From: Lyophyllum atratum
Lineage: Eukaryota; Basidiomycota; Agaricomycetes; Agaricales; Lyophyllaceae
Assembly (NCBI GenBank): GCA_014905825.1
Contig: JACGCN010000025.1
Coordinates: 761,093 to 825,092, forward strand
Length of the DNA: 64,000 bases
Reading direction: 5' to 3'
The notes under the pieces are model-generated. The model saw only the letters and a list, made by a program, of their open reading frames with translations, ran no database searches and was not told where the DNA came from. This document shows, in pieces, positions 11,555 through 24,151 of the stretch (positions within the stretch are counted from its first letter, which is position 1; the number at the start of each line of letters is the position of its first letter). The translations under genes and the position numbers were made by a program.

Positions 11555-14500
11555 CTACATCTCAAATGCGCTCCAAACCTCAACCAAGCCATCCGTCAGC
11601 TTCGTCAAAGTCGCCCAGCGAGGTAAAAAGCGCAACGCCTCCTCATACGCTGGAATCGTGCTCCCACCAGTACCATCGTGGACACCAACCCTCCCGCTCT
11701 CATATTCTGACCACCCACAGGCTACACTCCCGTTGATCTTCTTTGGCCCCTCAACGAATTCGACATCGACCACAAACTCCCTATTCCATGTCCGACTCCA
11801 GATTCTCAACTCTTTCAGTCCTTCCCCCTTTCTTGTCTCATACCCTTCATATCCCTTCTGCACGCCAGGAGTACCGCCTAAGACGGTCCAATTAGCCACC
11901 TTGGCATTGTCAAAGTATACCCTGCATGCACGGGTATTCGTGCCGCGTAGCCAGATGCGTGCTGATGTAGGGGAAAGTCTGCTTATGCTACTCCGGAGCC
12001 ATGGGTTCTTGGATAGGACCTGTACGTTGGGTTCCGATTTGGAGTGCTCCATGTCGTCGGGCGATTCATCTTTTCCAGGGAAGGGTATCATATCATCCCC
12101 AGATGGCCAACCGCACCTGATCAACCCTGTTCGATCGCCATCCTTGCTACACTCCGCACCATGGTCGACAGCTGAAGGCAAAACGGAGACAATCATCTGA
12201 TCAACGTATTGCGGCACTCCTGTTAGGTAGGTTGTCGGTCGTGTCCTCAACGCAGGCGTGAAATCGCTTCCGTTTATAGCCCATGGGGCGATGAGTTCCA
12301 CACGCTGGTGGAAAAATACTTTCATTGGCGCCTCGATCGAAAATGGGAAACCTAGTCTTGAGGTCGGTGGTGAGGTGCATGTCAGGATAAGCCCTAAGAG
12401 ACCTGATGTATACGCTGCTGTAGCACCGAAAGCGACCAGCAGAACACGGAAAAGGGTTTTTGGGCTGTTGAGATGCTGGAAGGGAGGGGCGAGTGCAAGT
12501 GGTGGAGCCGAGGGGTAAGAGGATATGAAGGGGGTGAGGGGAAGGATAAGAAGCGTTGAAATGACGCACAACGCCGCATAGACTACGAGACTGAAAATTA
12601 ATCCAGCTGCATAGTAGTTTGGTATTGTCACTCACCAAACCAGACAGGACCGCCGTCTACGATACCCTGTGGCATGGAACCGATTAAAATAATACCAATG
12701 TGGGAAATCAGAATCACTGGTATCGGAACCACAAGCAAGAGTTGTATGAACCAGAGGCCGCCTTGTCGCACATCACTTGTCGAAGTGGCCTTCGAAGACG
12801 GAGAAGGTGGTTGGATGAGCGGTGTAACCTCCGTAGGCTCTACGTCGCCATTCCGTTCGCCTTCCACTTCTCTAAGACCTTCAACCACGCTATGCGTCCC
12901 ATTGTTGACCAAGTCGTACGCTTCTCCCACTACCCACCCGAGAAATGCACAGGTTGCTAGAGCGCTTAGAATATACGTCCCGCCGATGGGGAGGAGCGTA
13001 GTAGTCGTCAGAAGGAGTATGTACGAGAATATGACGAGCTGAAGAAGCAGTGTGTTTGGTTCGGATGTTGACGCAGGACGGGGTTTCCGGAAGGACGATG
13101 GGAGTGCTACAAGAACGGTGGCGAAAGCTAGATACACCAACGACATTGTCGAAGTGATAACAATGTACGGAGAAGAATAGACCACCTGTGAACGAGCGGG
13201 GGAACCGTCTTAGCGGGATCGAACGCTTTTGGAGAAATAGAATAAACGCACATATTTGTTCACAGCTAAATGCCCCAGTACCAGTCCAATCTGGGAAGCC
13301 ACAGTCACTATTAAGGCAACCCAAAACCTGACCCAGGTAAAATCGTGACAGCCTTCTCGGCGCCATAATCGACGAAAGAGTCCAGCATTACTGCCTCGAG
13401 TCGCTGAGAGACGTTTGGAAACAACGAAGACGAATATGACGATCGGGACAGTGACAAGGAAGATAATATTGAAGGTCTGCATTGACGCAAGGGAGAACAT
13501 CACCATATACCGTCTAAATACTAAAGAGCAAGTGAGTAAACACAGCGAACATTCTCGAGAAGGGAACTCACAATCGAAATAGACAACATCCCCAGCATGC
13601 TCGCCGTCATCCTGGTTCAGTAACGCGTATCCGGCACCATCCACGGCCTCCATCATACTCCATAGTGCACGGGTCCCACCTCGGAGGAAAGGAATCGCGT
13701 CGTACTTCGTATGATAGACGCTACGCCCTTTGTAAAAGGCAAAATCTAGACCTTGCATGTTCCCTCCTTCTGTATAGACGGAATAGTCCGTTCCGGACCG
13801 AATAACGCCTCGCGCGAACGCATCAGCAGCAAGAACAGTACCGTGCGGGTGGGCTACATATTTGTGAAGGAAGGCACGCAAAGACTTCGTGGAAGTACCT
13901 CGGAATAGGATTGGGCGGCTAAGCATATAGTCTTTAAAATGCTTTGCAATACAAGGAAGGACTGCAAAACGTACCTTCCAGAACCCGCACCTTCGAGATT
14001 GAGGAAAGTACGCGTTTGGTTTGACCAGGGGTGCTCTAGAAACCTTTCAATACCAGCAGATACATAAACGCCACACAGGGAAGACGTGAGGTTACTCGAC
14101 TTACGCATGTGCACCATTCAGACCATCCTCCTCGCCATTATTAAAGTTGAAGATAGCTGTTCGCTTGGTCCTTGTTTCCGCTAATTTGGCTACCATCTGT
14201 AGCATGGAGACTACCCCCATCCCGTCATCCGTTGCCCCAGTTGAGGTTGACACCGAATCATAGTGCGCAGAGAACAGCACCGCGTCATTTTCATCTGATT
14301 CAGTTCCGTCAATTCTGACTAGGATATTGGTTCCCTCGAAATAAACTTGGTTATAAGACGCATTTGACGCGCAGTCGTCGACTAGGTGTACGTGGGGGTA
14401 GGCAGTTGCTATCGGCTCCAGACGTGATAGGAGATACGCGTGTACAAGGTCATTGGCATGAGAGTTGTATGGGTGTGGGCGCGTTGTGATGATATGTAGA

Positions 14501-14649
14501 TCTTTCCAGGCTTCCGCGAGTCTGAGGCCACGTTGGTGACTGGGGTCTGGGACGTCTGGGAGCTGGTCGGTTACAAGAACGACTGTAAATATGAAGGCAT
14601 AGACCGCAACGGCAACTGTTGTGCCGAGGACTGAAGGCCACAGCTTCAT
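11555..14649 (-). CDS. PFF1: Vacuolar membrane M28 zinc peptidase (PFF1/FXNA type)
   Basis: Multi-pass metallopeptidase of the vacuole/ER (family M28). The N-terminus MKLWPSVLGTTVAVAVYAF forms one membrane anchor (residues about 5-27). The catalytic domain follows, with zinc ligands and catalytic acids visible: SAHYDS (His129), GATDDGMG (Asp141/142), NGEEDGLNGAHA (Glu173/174) and, in a later exon, YHTKYD. Next come FRGTSTKSLRAFLHKYVAHP, a large block of hydrophobic segments in the middle exons (12640-13550), and a C-terminal lumenal domain. The last large exon (from about 12630) ends AYEEALRFLPRWATLTKL... VWSAFEM. Total is near 950 residues, normal for PFF1. At least six exons with short GT-AG introns. 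Family call secure; in vivo substrates of PFF1 are unknown. Confidence 0.92.
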
Positions 14650-14980
14650 GATGAGAACTCCAAGAAAAACTGTCAGGTGGTTCGATGTTGGAAGTTGGCT
14701 GCGGCCCTGCAGTTACAGATGAATTCCCAGACCATGCCCAGTGTTGCTGCTTGAGCGGACATTCATAAACGCCCCTATTCAACATTGCGATTTCGATACC
14801 AAGAAAGACAACGTACTATTTTTGGTTTCGTCTGACTACTGTATGGATAACAGGACATACTGTCCACTTTTCAAAGCATCGATTCAGCCTAGAAGAAGGC
14901 AAATCCGTCCACTGATTATCGCAAGTCCGAAAAGCAAAAAGTGTCTAGCACTCGTAAAAAATGATGTATATATACAAGAA
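14650..14980. other. Intergenic, promoter side of the PFF1-like gene
   Basis: Lies between the ABCD transporter stop and the protease start, both on minus. No coding exon or clear motif seen. Confidence 0.5.
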
Positions 14981-17900
14981 CTACCGTCGAAGAGCTTGCA
15001 GTTCCTCTAACCGCGCTTTCATCTTTGGACTGTGACAACGTCAGGTGAGACAGAAAGAAACAGATATACTACTCACACTTCAAGAAGTTTTGTCTCTAGA
15101 CTCTGCTTCTCCTCTTGCAAGGCAAGGCGCTTCTCTGCGTCCAGCTTCGTGCTGTAGGCGCTCAGTTAGCGACGTGAAGTAACCACAAAAAATATGCATA
15201 CAAGACATAACCTCCTTGCCCGTCATAGTGGAGAATCAAGGCATGGTACTTCCAGAGAGATGGCCGATGGGACACAGTCAAAAGAGTGATACCCAGACGC
15301 TCGGCGTGTTCCATCATCTGTCCTTCCATATCGGTAGGCACGAGCGAGGTCGCTTCGTCAAGAATGGCATACTGCGATGGATGTTTAGCCATTGATATAC
15401 ATATGACTGAATGGACGAGGGGCCTACTCGGGGATTGTGGTAGAAGAGTCTAGCCCATGCAATCTTCTGTTTATCTCCACCACTCAGCGCATCTCTCCAT
15501 TCGTGAGCAGCGTCCCAGCCACCTTCTCGCTCCACGATATGATCCATTTCGACCACGGCTAAAATCTTAAGGAGATCGTCGTCCGTAACACCACCTGCAA
15601 CAAATTATGAATACCTTGAAAACGACGATACCAATCACAATGATACGCACGGTTTTCCATCTCCACCTTCGAGTGAGGGTATATTACTTGATCACGAAGG
15701 GTCCCAATGCAAAGATATGGCCGCTGCGGAATCAGAATAAACTGAGAGGCAGGGGGCTTGCGGACGACGCCGCCATAAATTGGCCAAAGGCCCCCTAAGA
15801 TACGGAAAAGGGAGGACTTTCCGCAACCTGGAAGGTGTCAAGGCCATACAACTTTATAATCATTACCAATCTCACCATTAGGGCCGACGATGAGAAGATG
15901 TTGCTAAAAAGCTTAGGTATGAGCCTTCAGAAGCATGCGGCCGATAGAGGTACGTACTCCAGGTTTCACTTGGAAACTCAAACTCTTCACGAGGATATCT
16001 CCGTTTGGTGTGACAATAGGTACATTCTCAAATTGAATATCCTCCGACTCGATCACTTGACCATGTCCTCGAAGGACTTCGTAAAATCAGAAGGTGTGTA
16101 TGAAGGGATGACAGGATGACATACTGTGTGCATTCTCTCCGATGGTCGCGCTGCTCACTAAAGCTTTCTCGAATTTACCTTTGCCAATGTCTTTCATGGT
16201 GTCGAGAAGGAGAGAAACTCGAGCTGTGTAACCAGCCAGCTCCGACAAATCCTTGTAAGAATACATAACGCGACCGAAAGCGTCTAATGGAGGACTACTC
16301 GTCAGATATGCTCGAGTACGCAACAGAAAGTACAAACCTGACGACGAGAGTAAGAGACGTCGGTTGGTCACAAAACCTTCCGAGCGATGTAGTCAGCTCC
16401 GTTTTAAGGAGTATAGAGATTGATACAAACCTTCCGTTCGACCACCAAGATCGATCCCCGCTCCAGGGAGTTTGAAGAAGACTGGTACCGAGCAGAGAAG
16501 AAGCTGAAGACGAATTAACGACCGCAAGACGGGAAGAATGCACTCTTACCCCATAAGCTCCCCACAACCACTTGATTATACCCTCTTCAACGCATCCGAA
16601 CCACCACCGACGTCTCAGGACGTGGTTCTCATGCCGAAGGACGCTCGCATACTCTCTTTCCAAGAGAGTCTTCTCTGTCCCTTCTCCGCCGAAGAATGCA
16701 ATCTCTTCTGAAAACTCCGCAACCCGCGAATGTGCATGGCGCAAGGCGCCGGAGAGCTGGGCTGAAAGGGCCGTGTACATGCCGAAAGGAGGTGTTAATC
16801 GGCGCACTTTGGGGGCAACAGGATCAGCATACGGAAGAACTACGAGAAGACAGGTACTTACACAGTATTGCAGAGGACTGGACTACAATGGTAAGGATTA
16901 ATAACCCCTCCGCGCCAACGTTTTGTGATAGTTGGTAATTATATAGTATTACATCAAGCACTGGCTTTGCCATATTGGAGTATATTGCAGCGAGATGGGT
17001 GGAAAACCGTTGGATGTCATGCGTTATCATCCTGTGAAAGTGCTTCAGTAAAGGTGACTCGTGAACGAAAGGAAGATCTGAACTGATCAGGATTCTTTAT
17101 CCGGTCATCTAGGTTTGCTGCAAGTCGCATTCAGCTTTTGAAGTATAAAAGAATACTGGCCACCCACAAAGTTTATAGTAAACTTTGCCTTCAGGACCCT
17201 CTGCTTCTTCGCCCAAGTATTGCTTCAGAACCTCCTTCGTCAGTCGCGTCCGATACGCGATTGCGAGTTTATTCTGAATGTAGCTGAGCCAACTATTTGT
17301 CCAGGTCGCAGGGATGGCAACAAGAAGCCAACGGCAGATGTTCCAAAAGAATTCTCGAGGTTGGGCGCGTACGAGACTGGCGACGATCCTGTGAGGTATA
17401 ATTAGCAAAGGATTATTCGGTTGGAGATGATCTCAGCTATGGAACAAATCATGGGGAAAGTGAGTTCGATTCTGGATCACCACATGCGAGAAAAAGAGGA
17501 ACATGAATTGGAGAAGTTCAACGCACTTTCCGTCAAGTGAAGCAACATATAGTGAGATTGCGGTCCTGAAGATGAGTAAACTGGAATGCATGACCAGGAG
17601 GAGCGCTTCCTTGGATCGTATGCTCGGTATTACAATCCGTAGAATAGATGCTAGTCGTTCATAGAAGAGGGCATCAACCTAACAGAATGAGAAATGTCAG
17701 GGCATTACTCTGAAATGGTATGAAGAACAGCTGAGCATACCGCGACACGAGGGGCCTTTCCTGTCTCGCCTTGTTCCTTGCCATCAGCCTTCTCTTTGCC
17801 TTTACCCTTACCCTTGCCTTTGCCAGCGTCGGAGCTTGAGCTAGCTGGTCGCGACGCGAGACCACGGTACGTTGTCCCAAGAACATAGACAACGAACGCG

Positions 17901-18007
17901 ATGTTAAGAAACCGTTGAACCAAGGGCCGGTGTACTGAATAGGCTTTGGCGAAGTGGGCAAAACGTTCATTGAAGGATTTAGCCCGCAACGTCGAGAACG
18001 CTGCCAT
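14981..18007 (-). CDS. Peroxisomal ABCD-type fatty-acyl-CoA half transporter (PXA1/PXA2 family)
   Basis: Half-size ABC transporter importing long-chain acyl-CoA into peroxisomes as a dimer. The start [19 protein letters not shown] at 18007 leads to a short helix, [19 protein letters not shown], and a low-complexity [12 protein letters not shown] linker. The ABC membrane domain spans several exons ([19 protein letters not shown] and later). In the nucleotide-binding domain: Walker [14 protein letters not shown] near 15820, [19 protein letters not shown], signature [19 protein letters not shown], Walker [11 protein letters not shown]-loop [12 protein letters not shown]. The tail GGY...[16 protein letters not shown] is a coiled coil and ends in LEELQALRR at 14981, reached through a last short intron. 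The ABCD-specific SLWKYH and C-terminal coiled coil support the peroxisomal assignment. PXA1 versus PXA2 is not decided. Confidence 0.92.
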
Positions 18008-18251
18008 GAGTCTGATACAGCCAAGCGGTCTAGAAGGCTGAGTCGACGGCACGACAGTGAGAGTCTCGCAGAGCTATGGCAGTGCGATCAGCTAACTACG
18101 TGTCCGAAGATATCTTGGGGGAGATGTATAAGAGATTTATGCCAGAGCGTTGAAGTGATATCTGGGGCAGGAAATGACATGTGAAATCCAACTCGAGCTC
18201 ATGTGGCTTGATCTAATTACTTGATCATGATGCGATCTTATCTGATAAAGG

Positions 18252-19392
18252 CTATAGTCTGCCCTCACTCCTCGCGTCCCGTACCCAGCGAACGACCTCG
18301 CTCCAGTCCTTCACCCTACATAGTGGTGCGCCCTCAGGAATCTCGAGTGTCTCCTCTTTCCAGAATTCCCTTCCGCCCTCCGCTTCCAATCGTCTATCAA
18401 AGGCCATCTCGTCCTTCGCGTCGCCTGATGCTGAAATTCTCTTGTTCCATTCATAGTCTCCAAACAAAAGTACCTGCGTTGGTTGCCGCGAGGTAGCGCA
18501 TTGTAGTGCGTTCTCAGCGGAGTCGTCAATAAGGACTTTCGCCCCGAGATCAGTACAAACCTAAACAGAGAATTAAATTCGAGCTAGAGCAAGCAGGACG
18601 AGCTGCAAACCTGGGCCTTGCTCAGCTTTGTCACGACCTCGTGTCCAGTTTTGTGAGCATCCTTGAATTGACCCGTGCATATCACGCTGTCGAAAAGGCC
18701 TTCAACATTTGGGGTGAATTCAACGCACATGAAGAATACCTATCATACATACCAGGGAAATGTTTGTTAACCCACTCCCAGCTCCCATCTGCGTTATCCT
18801 CTGTCCGTGCCGTTACAATGATCAGCCTGAAGCCCATGTCTCTCAGAGATTGAACTCCTTCACGCGCGCCTGGCACGACTTTGGTATTAAATATCAGGTC
18901 CGTCGAATAGAAGTCCTTGACCTTGATGAATGTTTCCTTCGGTGTTCCCCAGAATGGGTTCTTGGAGACGGTGAGCAGCGTCAAGACCCATAAGCTTTGG
19001 TGTATGTAGTACCTTCCAATAGTAATAATCTGGTTTGTGGGGGTCAGTTCCCAGGTTAAGGCTGTTCATATGGGTCGGATGACTTGCAATAGAATAGTGA
19101 AATATCCATGCTCGTCCCGTATTTCGCGTTATGCCCTTCGATGGGCGCGTCACTTGGAACTACGATTGATTGTTCGAAAGTTCTTACATTCAGCGACAGT
19201 GTGGTTTGTCTGACTTAGAACATCATCGAGGTCGATCGCAATCACCGGTCCACTAGAGCTAGGTGGTGATATCGTGGTGAGCTTTTCTAGAGCATTCTTC
19301 TCGGCCTCTTCTCGTTCTGGCTGTCCTTCGAATTGATCTGCCTGCTCGATCGACGGGGATTCTAGGTGCAATCGAGAACTGGCAGCAGACAT
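18252..19392 (-). CDS. HAD-like hydrolase family protein
   Basis: Haloacid-dehalogenase-fold protein conserved in fungi. I chose the ATG at 19392 (MSAASSRLHLESPSIEQA) because upstream ATGs would overlap the carbonic anhydrase stop at 19542. HAD motif I is IAIDLDDVLSQTN (nucleophile Asp and the Asp two residues on). Motif II reads RLIIVTARTEDN. The cap region contains NPFWGTPKETFIKVKDFY, then VPGAREGVQSLRDMGF, and SWEWVNKHFPG follows. The last exon contains the acidic motif region and LLFGDYEWNKR, ending WVRDARSEGRL. It resembles the 5'-nucleotidase/deoxyribonucleotidase-like branch of HAD proteins, but the substrate is unknown. About five exons. Confidence 0.85.
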
Positions 19393-19541
19393 GACTGCTG
19401 TAACAAGAGCCAACGTGGATGACTCCAAGGCTGGCAGATTCTGATCATTTTGAATCTCGATCACAACCATTGATATGATCACTATCAACAACTTGCTCAT
19501 TATGCCGTTCGAATTGAGTATATCACGTAGTTTTACGAGTA

Positions 19542-20274
19542 TCATACAACCTGAGTGATCTGCATATCACTGAATCAAGCAGGGTTTATATCAGTAGAAG
19601 CTAAGGCCGACCATACCTTTCCAGTTGTAACGTCGTAAACCCACCCAGTGACCTTGGTATCTTTAAGCACAAGTGGATTCTCCTGCAAGAACTTAACATC
19701 GCTCTTGATGGAGTTCTCGAGGTGACGGAACTCCAGAAAATCGATTTTATCAACAGCCTCAGCGACTGCCGAGTTTCCTGGCTCCGAGTCTTTCACAACC
19801 TTGCGGAGGTGCTCGGTCGAGAAGGTAAGCATCCCGCACCCAGTATGATGGAAGACCGCAATTTCCCGCGTCCCGAGAAGACGCTGTGAAATCACTACGC
19901 TGCGGAGAGCTTCCTTGCTAATAAAATACAGCAGACATAATGAGAACTTATCGAGGATTCCGAAATACGTAGCGTACGCGCAGCCTCCAGCGTTACGGAT
20001 GACATGAGCATCTCCGAGATCAATTCCAAGTTGACCAGCTGGTCTGAAAGGAAGAAGTGAATCAGCCTCAGGCAACCAGGAAGTCACAAACGACTCACTC
20101 GACACGGGCATCCATGCAAGTTACTACACGAATCCATAAGCAGTTATTTATGATGAAGTCAGCAGGATAACTACCAACGATGTACTTCTTTGCAGGTGGT
20201 AATGCCAATCCACCCTTGTCGAATGTCGCGACGTATGCGTCGTTACGCTTCTGAAATTCCTGATGAGCAGACAT
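19542..20274 (-). CDS. Beta-class carbonic anhydrase
   Basis: Interconverts CO2 and bicarbonate. Start MSAHQEFQKRNDAYVATF at 20274. The first zinc-binding motif VTCMDARVE is assembled across an intron (AAGTACATCGTTG to TAACTTGC). Then PAGQLGIDLGDAHVIRNAGG and the second zinc motif FHHTGCGM (His and Cys ligands). The tail runs KVTGWVYDVTTGK, then a short last exon encoding ITQVV and a TGA at 19542-19544. A stop-free 60-nt GT-AG intron (19918-19977) sits in the middle of the protein; skipping it gives GGCAKEALRSVVISQRLLG, which fits the family. Small size and lack of a clear targeting peptide suggest a cytosolic enzyme (inference). Shares a divergent promoter region with RINT1. Confidence 0.93.
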
Positions 20275-20916
20275 GGCGTTGCAGAGACAAGGAGTAAAAG
20301 TTGCTCGCTTTATGCTCTCAAAACCCAGGTCATGTCTATGTCACCCAAGCGGATGGTGTTCGATTGCGCCATATCTTGCTTAATGAGCACTTTCCAATGG
20401 CAACGGACTCGTGACTCGTCAGTTCTGGTTAGACCAGATTCCGAAGAGAGCCCTGGGATAGAAGAGAGGAACATGTCCGAACCGTGCACAGACCGATGGG
20501 GAGCCAGCTGAGGAGCGCACTTCAAATGCCATGACCCGGATTGGCTAGACTTGTTAAGACAGATGTGAAAGAAGTTCAACAGCTTATCATGACTGCCATT
20601 CTATCACGATGAATCCACATCGAATTCACATGAGCCAAGAGGAGCCAAGTGGAAATAAGAAGCGCAGAATTAAGGGAATACACATTGAGTCCGGTAGTCA
20701 CAGCGCTGTGAGGCAACTTGAGCCGGAAGTCTTGCAGAGCCTCATTGTCGAGACGCCTGAAGTTATGTGTAGGTGGTGACTCTGATTATGACAATGACCG
20801 GTGGCAGTGGCAGTAGCAGTGGCAGTAGTAAGAAGTAACGCTGGCGGGTTTGAAATTGGGCCGTAATTTGCTGTAAATGATCACATGACCGTACTCTAAC
20901 TTGCTTCGCGCCAGCC
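20275..20916. other. Divergent promoter region between carbonic anhydrase and RINT1 genes
   Basis: 642 bp between two start codons facing apart. Contains a GGCAGT/AGCAGT microsatellite near the RINT1 side. No TATA box was recognised. Confidence 0.55.
20802..20830 (+). repeat. GGCAGT/AGCAGT microsatellite
   Basis: About five tandem 6-nt units with single-base variants, roughly 90 bp before the RINT1 start codon. Confidence 0.8.
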
Positions 20917-23900
20917 ATGACATCGCAACAGATTCGGACGCTGCTTGCTCCTCCCAATGTCCAGGATGCTAACCAGAAAACGGTCACACTTTTAAACGCT
21001 CGGTTTCAGACCTTGGATGACCTAGACGAGCTTGAGTCACTGGTGCTTGATGCACAAGAACGGAATGATGATCTCCAGTCCAAAGTGCGTCGAATCTATC
21101 ATATGAGGAAGAATTCTTGCTCAACACACTGGCAGCTCAGCTTTCTTTGTCTCGGTCAAAGATAGAGGCTCTCCTCGCGGACACCCGTGTATCAGCCGAA
21201 ACTCATATCCATACAGCTCAAGAGCTCTCGCTTCTTCGGCATTCCCTCACTGACGAACTCTCCGAACTCTCCCACGAGTTAATATCTACCTTGTCAGATG
21301 GCGAAGGAAAATCTACCCTCCTTGAAGACATAGAAACTCTCCATCGAAATCTTAAGGAGCTCCAAAGCGTTAAAGGTTATGTACAGGTCATTGAGCATGC
21401 CCTCAAACTCCGGTGAGGAAGATCAAAACTGTGAAGGGTGTATATTCAAGATATTTAACAGTGAATCATCGGCGGAACAAATACGTGGCTCAAAGCTATC
21501 GATATCAGCATCGTCGCTCAGCGAGTACCAGGCACTCCAGTCCTTTGTTGCTAAAGTTTCGGATGCTTGCTCCGAAGTCGAGAATGGATCCAGTGAACAG
21601 ACGTTGCATCTAGTTCGGTTCTTAGAGAAGATCCGCGATAAGACCTGGGCTGACATTCAAGGCACCCTATCCATGTGAGCATAATAACATGATGCAAGCT
21701 TCATACTGAATGAAACTTCCAAAGCTCCTTAAACGCGACCGCCGAGAAAATTGGTTGGCCTATGGTTTTGGATTACGCTTCGGCTTCTGTTGAAGATAGA
21801 AGTGCTTTTGAACATAAATTCCGAAATCTCTTGAAACTCCAGACCTGGTAGGTTGGTTTGCACCTCCACCAGACACATCTCATCGTCTTAAACATTGAAG
21901 GGACGAAAAGAATCGGATATCTCAGCCTTCCCAGCAAAGAGAAGGCAAAGATGGGCTCTACGCCATCCAAGCCCTTGTGCTGCCGATATCTCTGCGTTTT
22001 AAATATCACTTCGAAGGAAACCGCCAAACTAATAGATTAGACAAGGTGCGGATTATTAAATAAGTGACGCAGACTGTCCACTCAACCTGCTTCCAGCCCG
22101 AGTGGTACTTCACGCATATACTGAATGTTGCACACGAACATCGTATATTCATGGAATCGGTTGTTCAACGACTGCTGGACTCTTCAGAATATCGGGGGAT
22201 CGACGCTTGGGTATGCCTTTCGATTTTTCCTACCGTCCTGTTCTTATGCAGTGTTTAGCATGAGTTCACCTACCTACTCTTACCGGTGCTAATGCGGAAG
22301 CTTAAACAGTCAATACCGTCCTTGCTGCCTCATCCTCCGTTGTTGGCCCATACAATCTACCAAGCTTTGACCTTCGATGCTGCACTTGCAGAAGAAGGAT
22401 TTTTGATACAGGCGACATCAGCAGCCAAACAACGTAATCCAAATGACAAATGGGAAGGGGTGAGTGAGGTGATCCTGGGGAATAGAGAGTGGTTCGAAAC
22501 ATGGCTGCTTGGGGAGAAAAAATGTACGTTCCTTTTCACATGGCGTAGGTGCGCTTACTGAGTGTGTGCCTTTTCAGTCGCAGAAGACCAATATCACGAA
22601 ACCATCGGCGCACCTGATGCCTGGCTCATTGCTGGTGACGATGAACATGACGAGGATTCCCAAATTCGGGATTTGAGATCGACTAATTCAGCTAGGAGAA
22701 TATGCTCTCTGTTTGAGCAAGTCACAGGTAGGCCCCGCTCAGTCATAGTTCAAGGACATTTCTTGAAATACTTGCATTAGATCGCTACTCCCCTTTGCCA
22801 CGATTCGAACATCGCGCCAGTTTTCTGTTATCTATCCAGTTGCCTCTGTTGGATTATTATCGCCGCCGCATCGTGTCCTCGCTCGATGCATTCGAGACCC
22901 TCTCTTCTGCATTCGTGCGAGCTGTACCTGGCGCGCTCAGCGTCAGTTTGGGAGGAAAGGAAGAAGGAAGTGTCCATGTTGACAACAGGGGACTGACTAG
23001 CGGAGTTGAAGGGGTGCAGCGATTATGCAAAGCACTGCTCAGCGCGAAGTTCGTTGAAACAGCTATGAAAGGTTGGGGTGAAGAATTAGTGAGTCCCCGT
23101 CTTCGAAGCTGATTATTCCGGAACTAATGTTGGCTCGTCAGTTTTTTGTGGAATTATGGACTGAAATTAATCATGACCCATCGTTACGCAGCCAAGCAGC
23201 AGCCAGTCTTCTACTGCCAGACCCCAAGGCGGAAAGCGAAGAAATCCCCAGTGACACTTTGTTCCAGGAGCTCATCTCGGGATACGAGCGTCTTGGTGAC
23301 CGAGCGGAGGGCATGGTCGTTCAACAGATTTGTGGTGAGATTGAGAGTCTATTGAAAGCCCACTTTTCAGCAACGTTGTGCGTGCATCCTCTTCCCCAAT
23401 CAATATTAGCGTACTAATGCTTGCACCCTTTATGTAGGCCAAATTTGTCTACCGGCCACACGGATGATATTGCGCTCTCTCAGACATTATTGACACCCAT
23501 TACCCTTCTCTCCTCCCATCTGACATTCCTTCGAGCGATTATGCCTCAGACTACTCTCACGACACTCTACCGACAAATCGCATCGAGACTAGCAGAGCAT
23601 ATCCTCCAGCGGCAAATTATATATCGTGGCCATTTCGGCCTGCAAGAAGGCAAAAGCATCCGCGCTGAATGCGAACTATGGGTTGAAACGTGCCGTGCAG
23701 CGCTGGGTGGAGGTCTGCCTGGAGGCAGAGCCAGGGTCGAAGCTCCGTGGACGAAATTGCTTCAAGCAGGGAGTCTGGCGAGTGCGGAAGGTGATACTTG
23801 GGCCGCCATCGTGGAAGTGACATTCGGAACACAAACTGATGAGGAATGGGAGCTTGCCATGACGCCTGCTATTGGCTCAGTCGAGCTAGGACGGGCAGAG

Positions 23901-23942
23901 GTAATCAGGACCCTTCGCCGCCGAGAGGACTGTGATCGTTGA
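20917..23942 (+). CDS. RINT1: RINT1/TIP20-like vesicle-tethering subunit (Dsl1/NRZ complex)
   Basis: Tethers COPI vesicles to the ER and links to SNAREs. The start MTSQQIRTLLAPPNVQDANQ opens a helical N-terminal part with coiled coils (LDELESLVLDAQERNDDLQS; LLEDIETLHRNLKELQSV). The RINT-1/TIP-1 domain then follows over several exons: HPPLLAHTIYQALTFDAALAE, WEGVSEVILGNREWFETWL, the junction to FAEDQYHE..., LLSIQLPLLDYYRRRI, DAFETLSSAFVRAVPGAL, and VEGVQRLCKALLSAKFVETA. It ends in VELGRAEVIRTLRRREDCDR before TGA at 23942. About 800 residues in roughly nine exons, the family's usual length. The ordered match of the whole domain makes the call firm; individual splice sites in 21.6-22.3 kb were not all fixed. 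Confidence 0.88.
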
Positions 23943-24151
23943 GGAAATTTCGTCTTCACTTGCACTTGTATATTTACTTGGTATGCAGTATAGTTTTCTC
24001 TGTCAGTTCGTTAATACCATAGAACTGTTCGACACCTTTTGGTTGTTGCCACTTCTCTGCCCAAGTGCTACCGAATTGTCTACCAGTGACCACATCCTAT
24101 TCCAAGTGTCTACTGTTAACGCGGTTGAACGCCCGGAATCTAGTCAGAACC

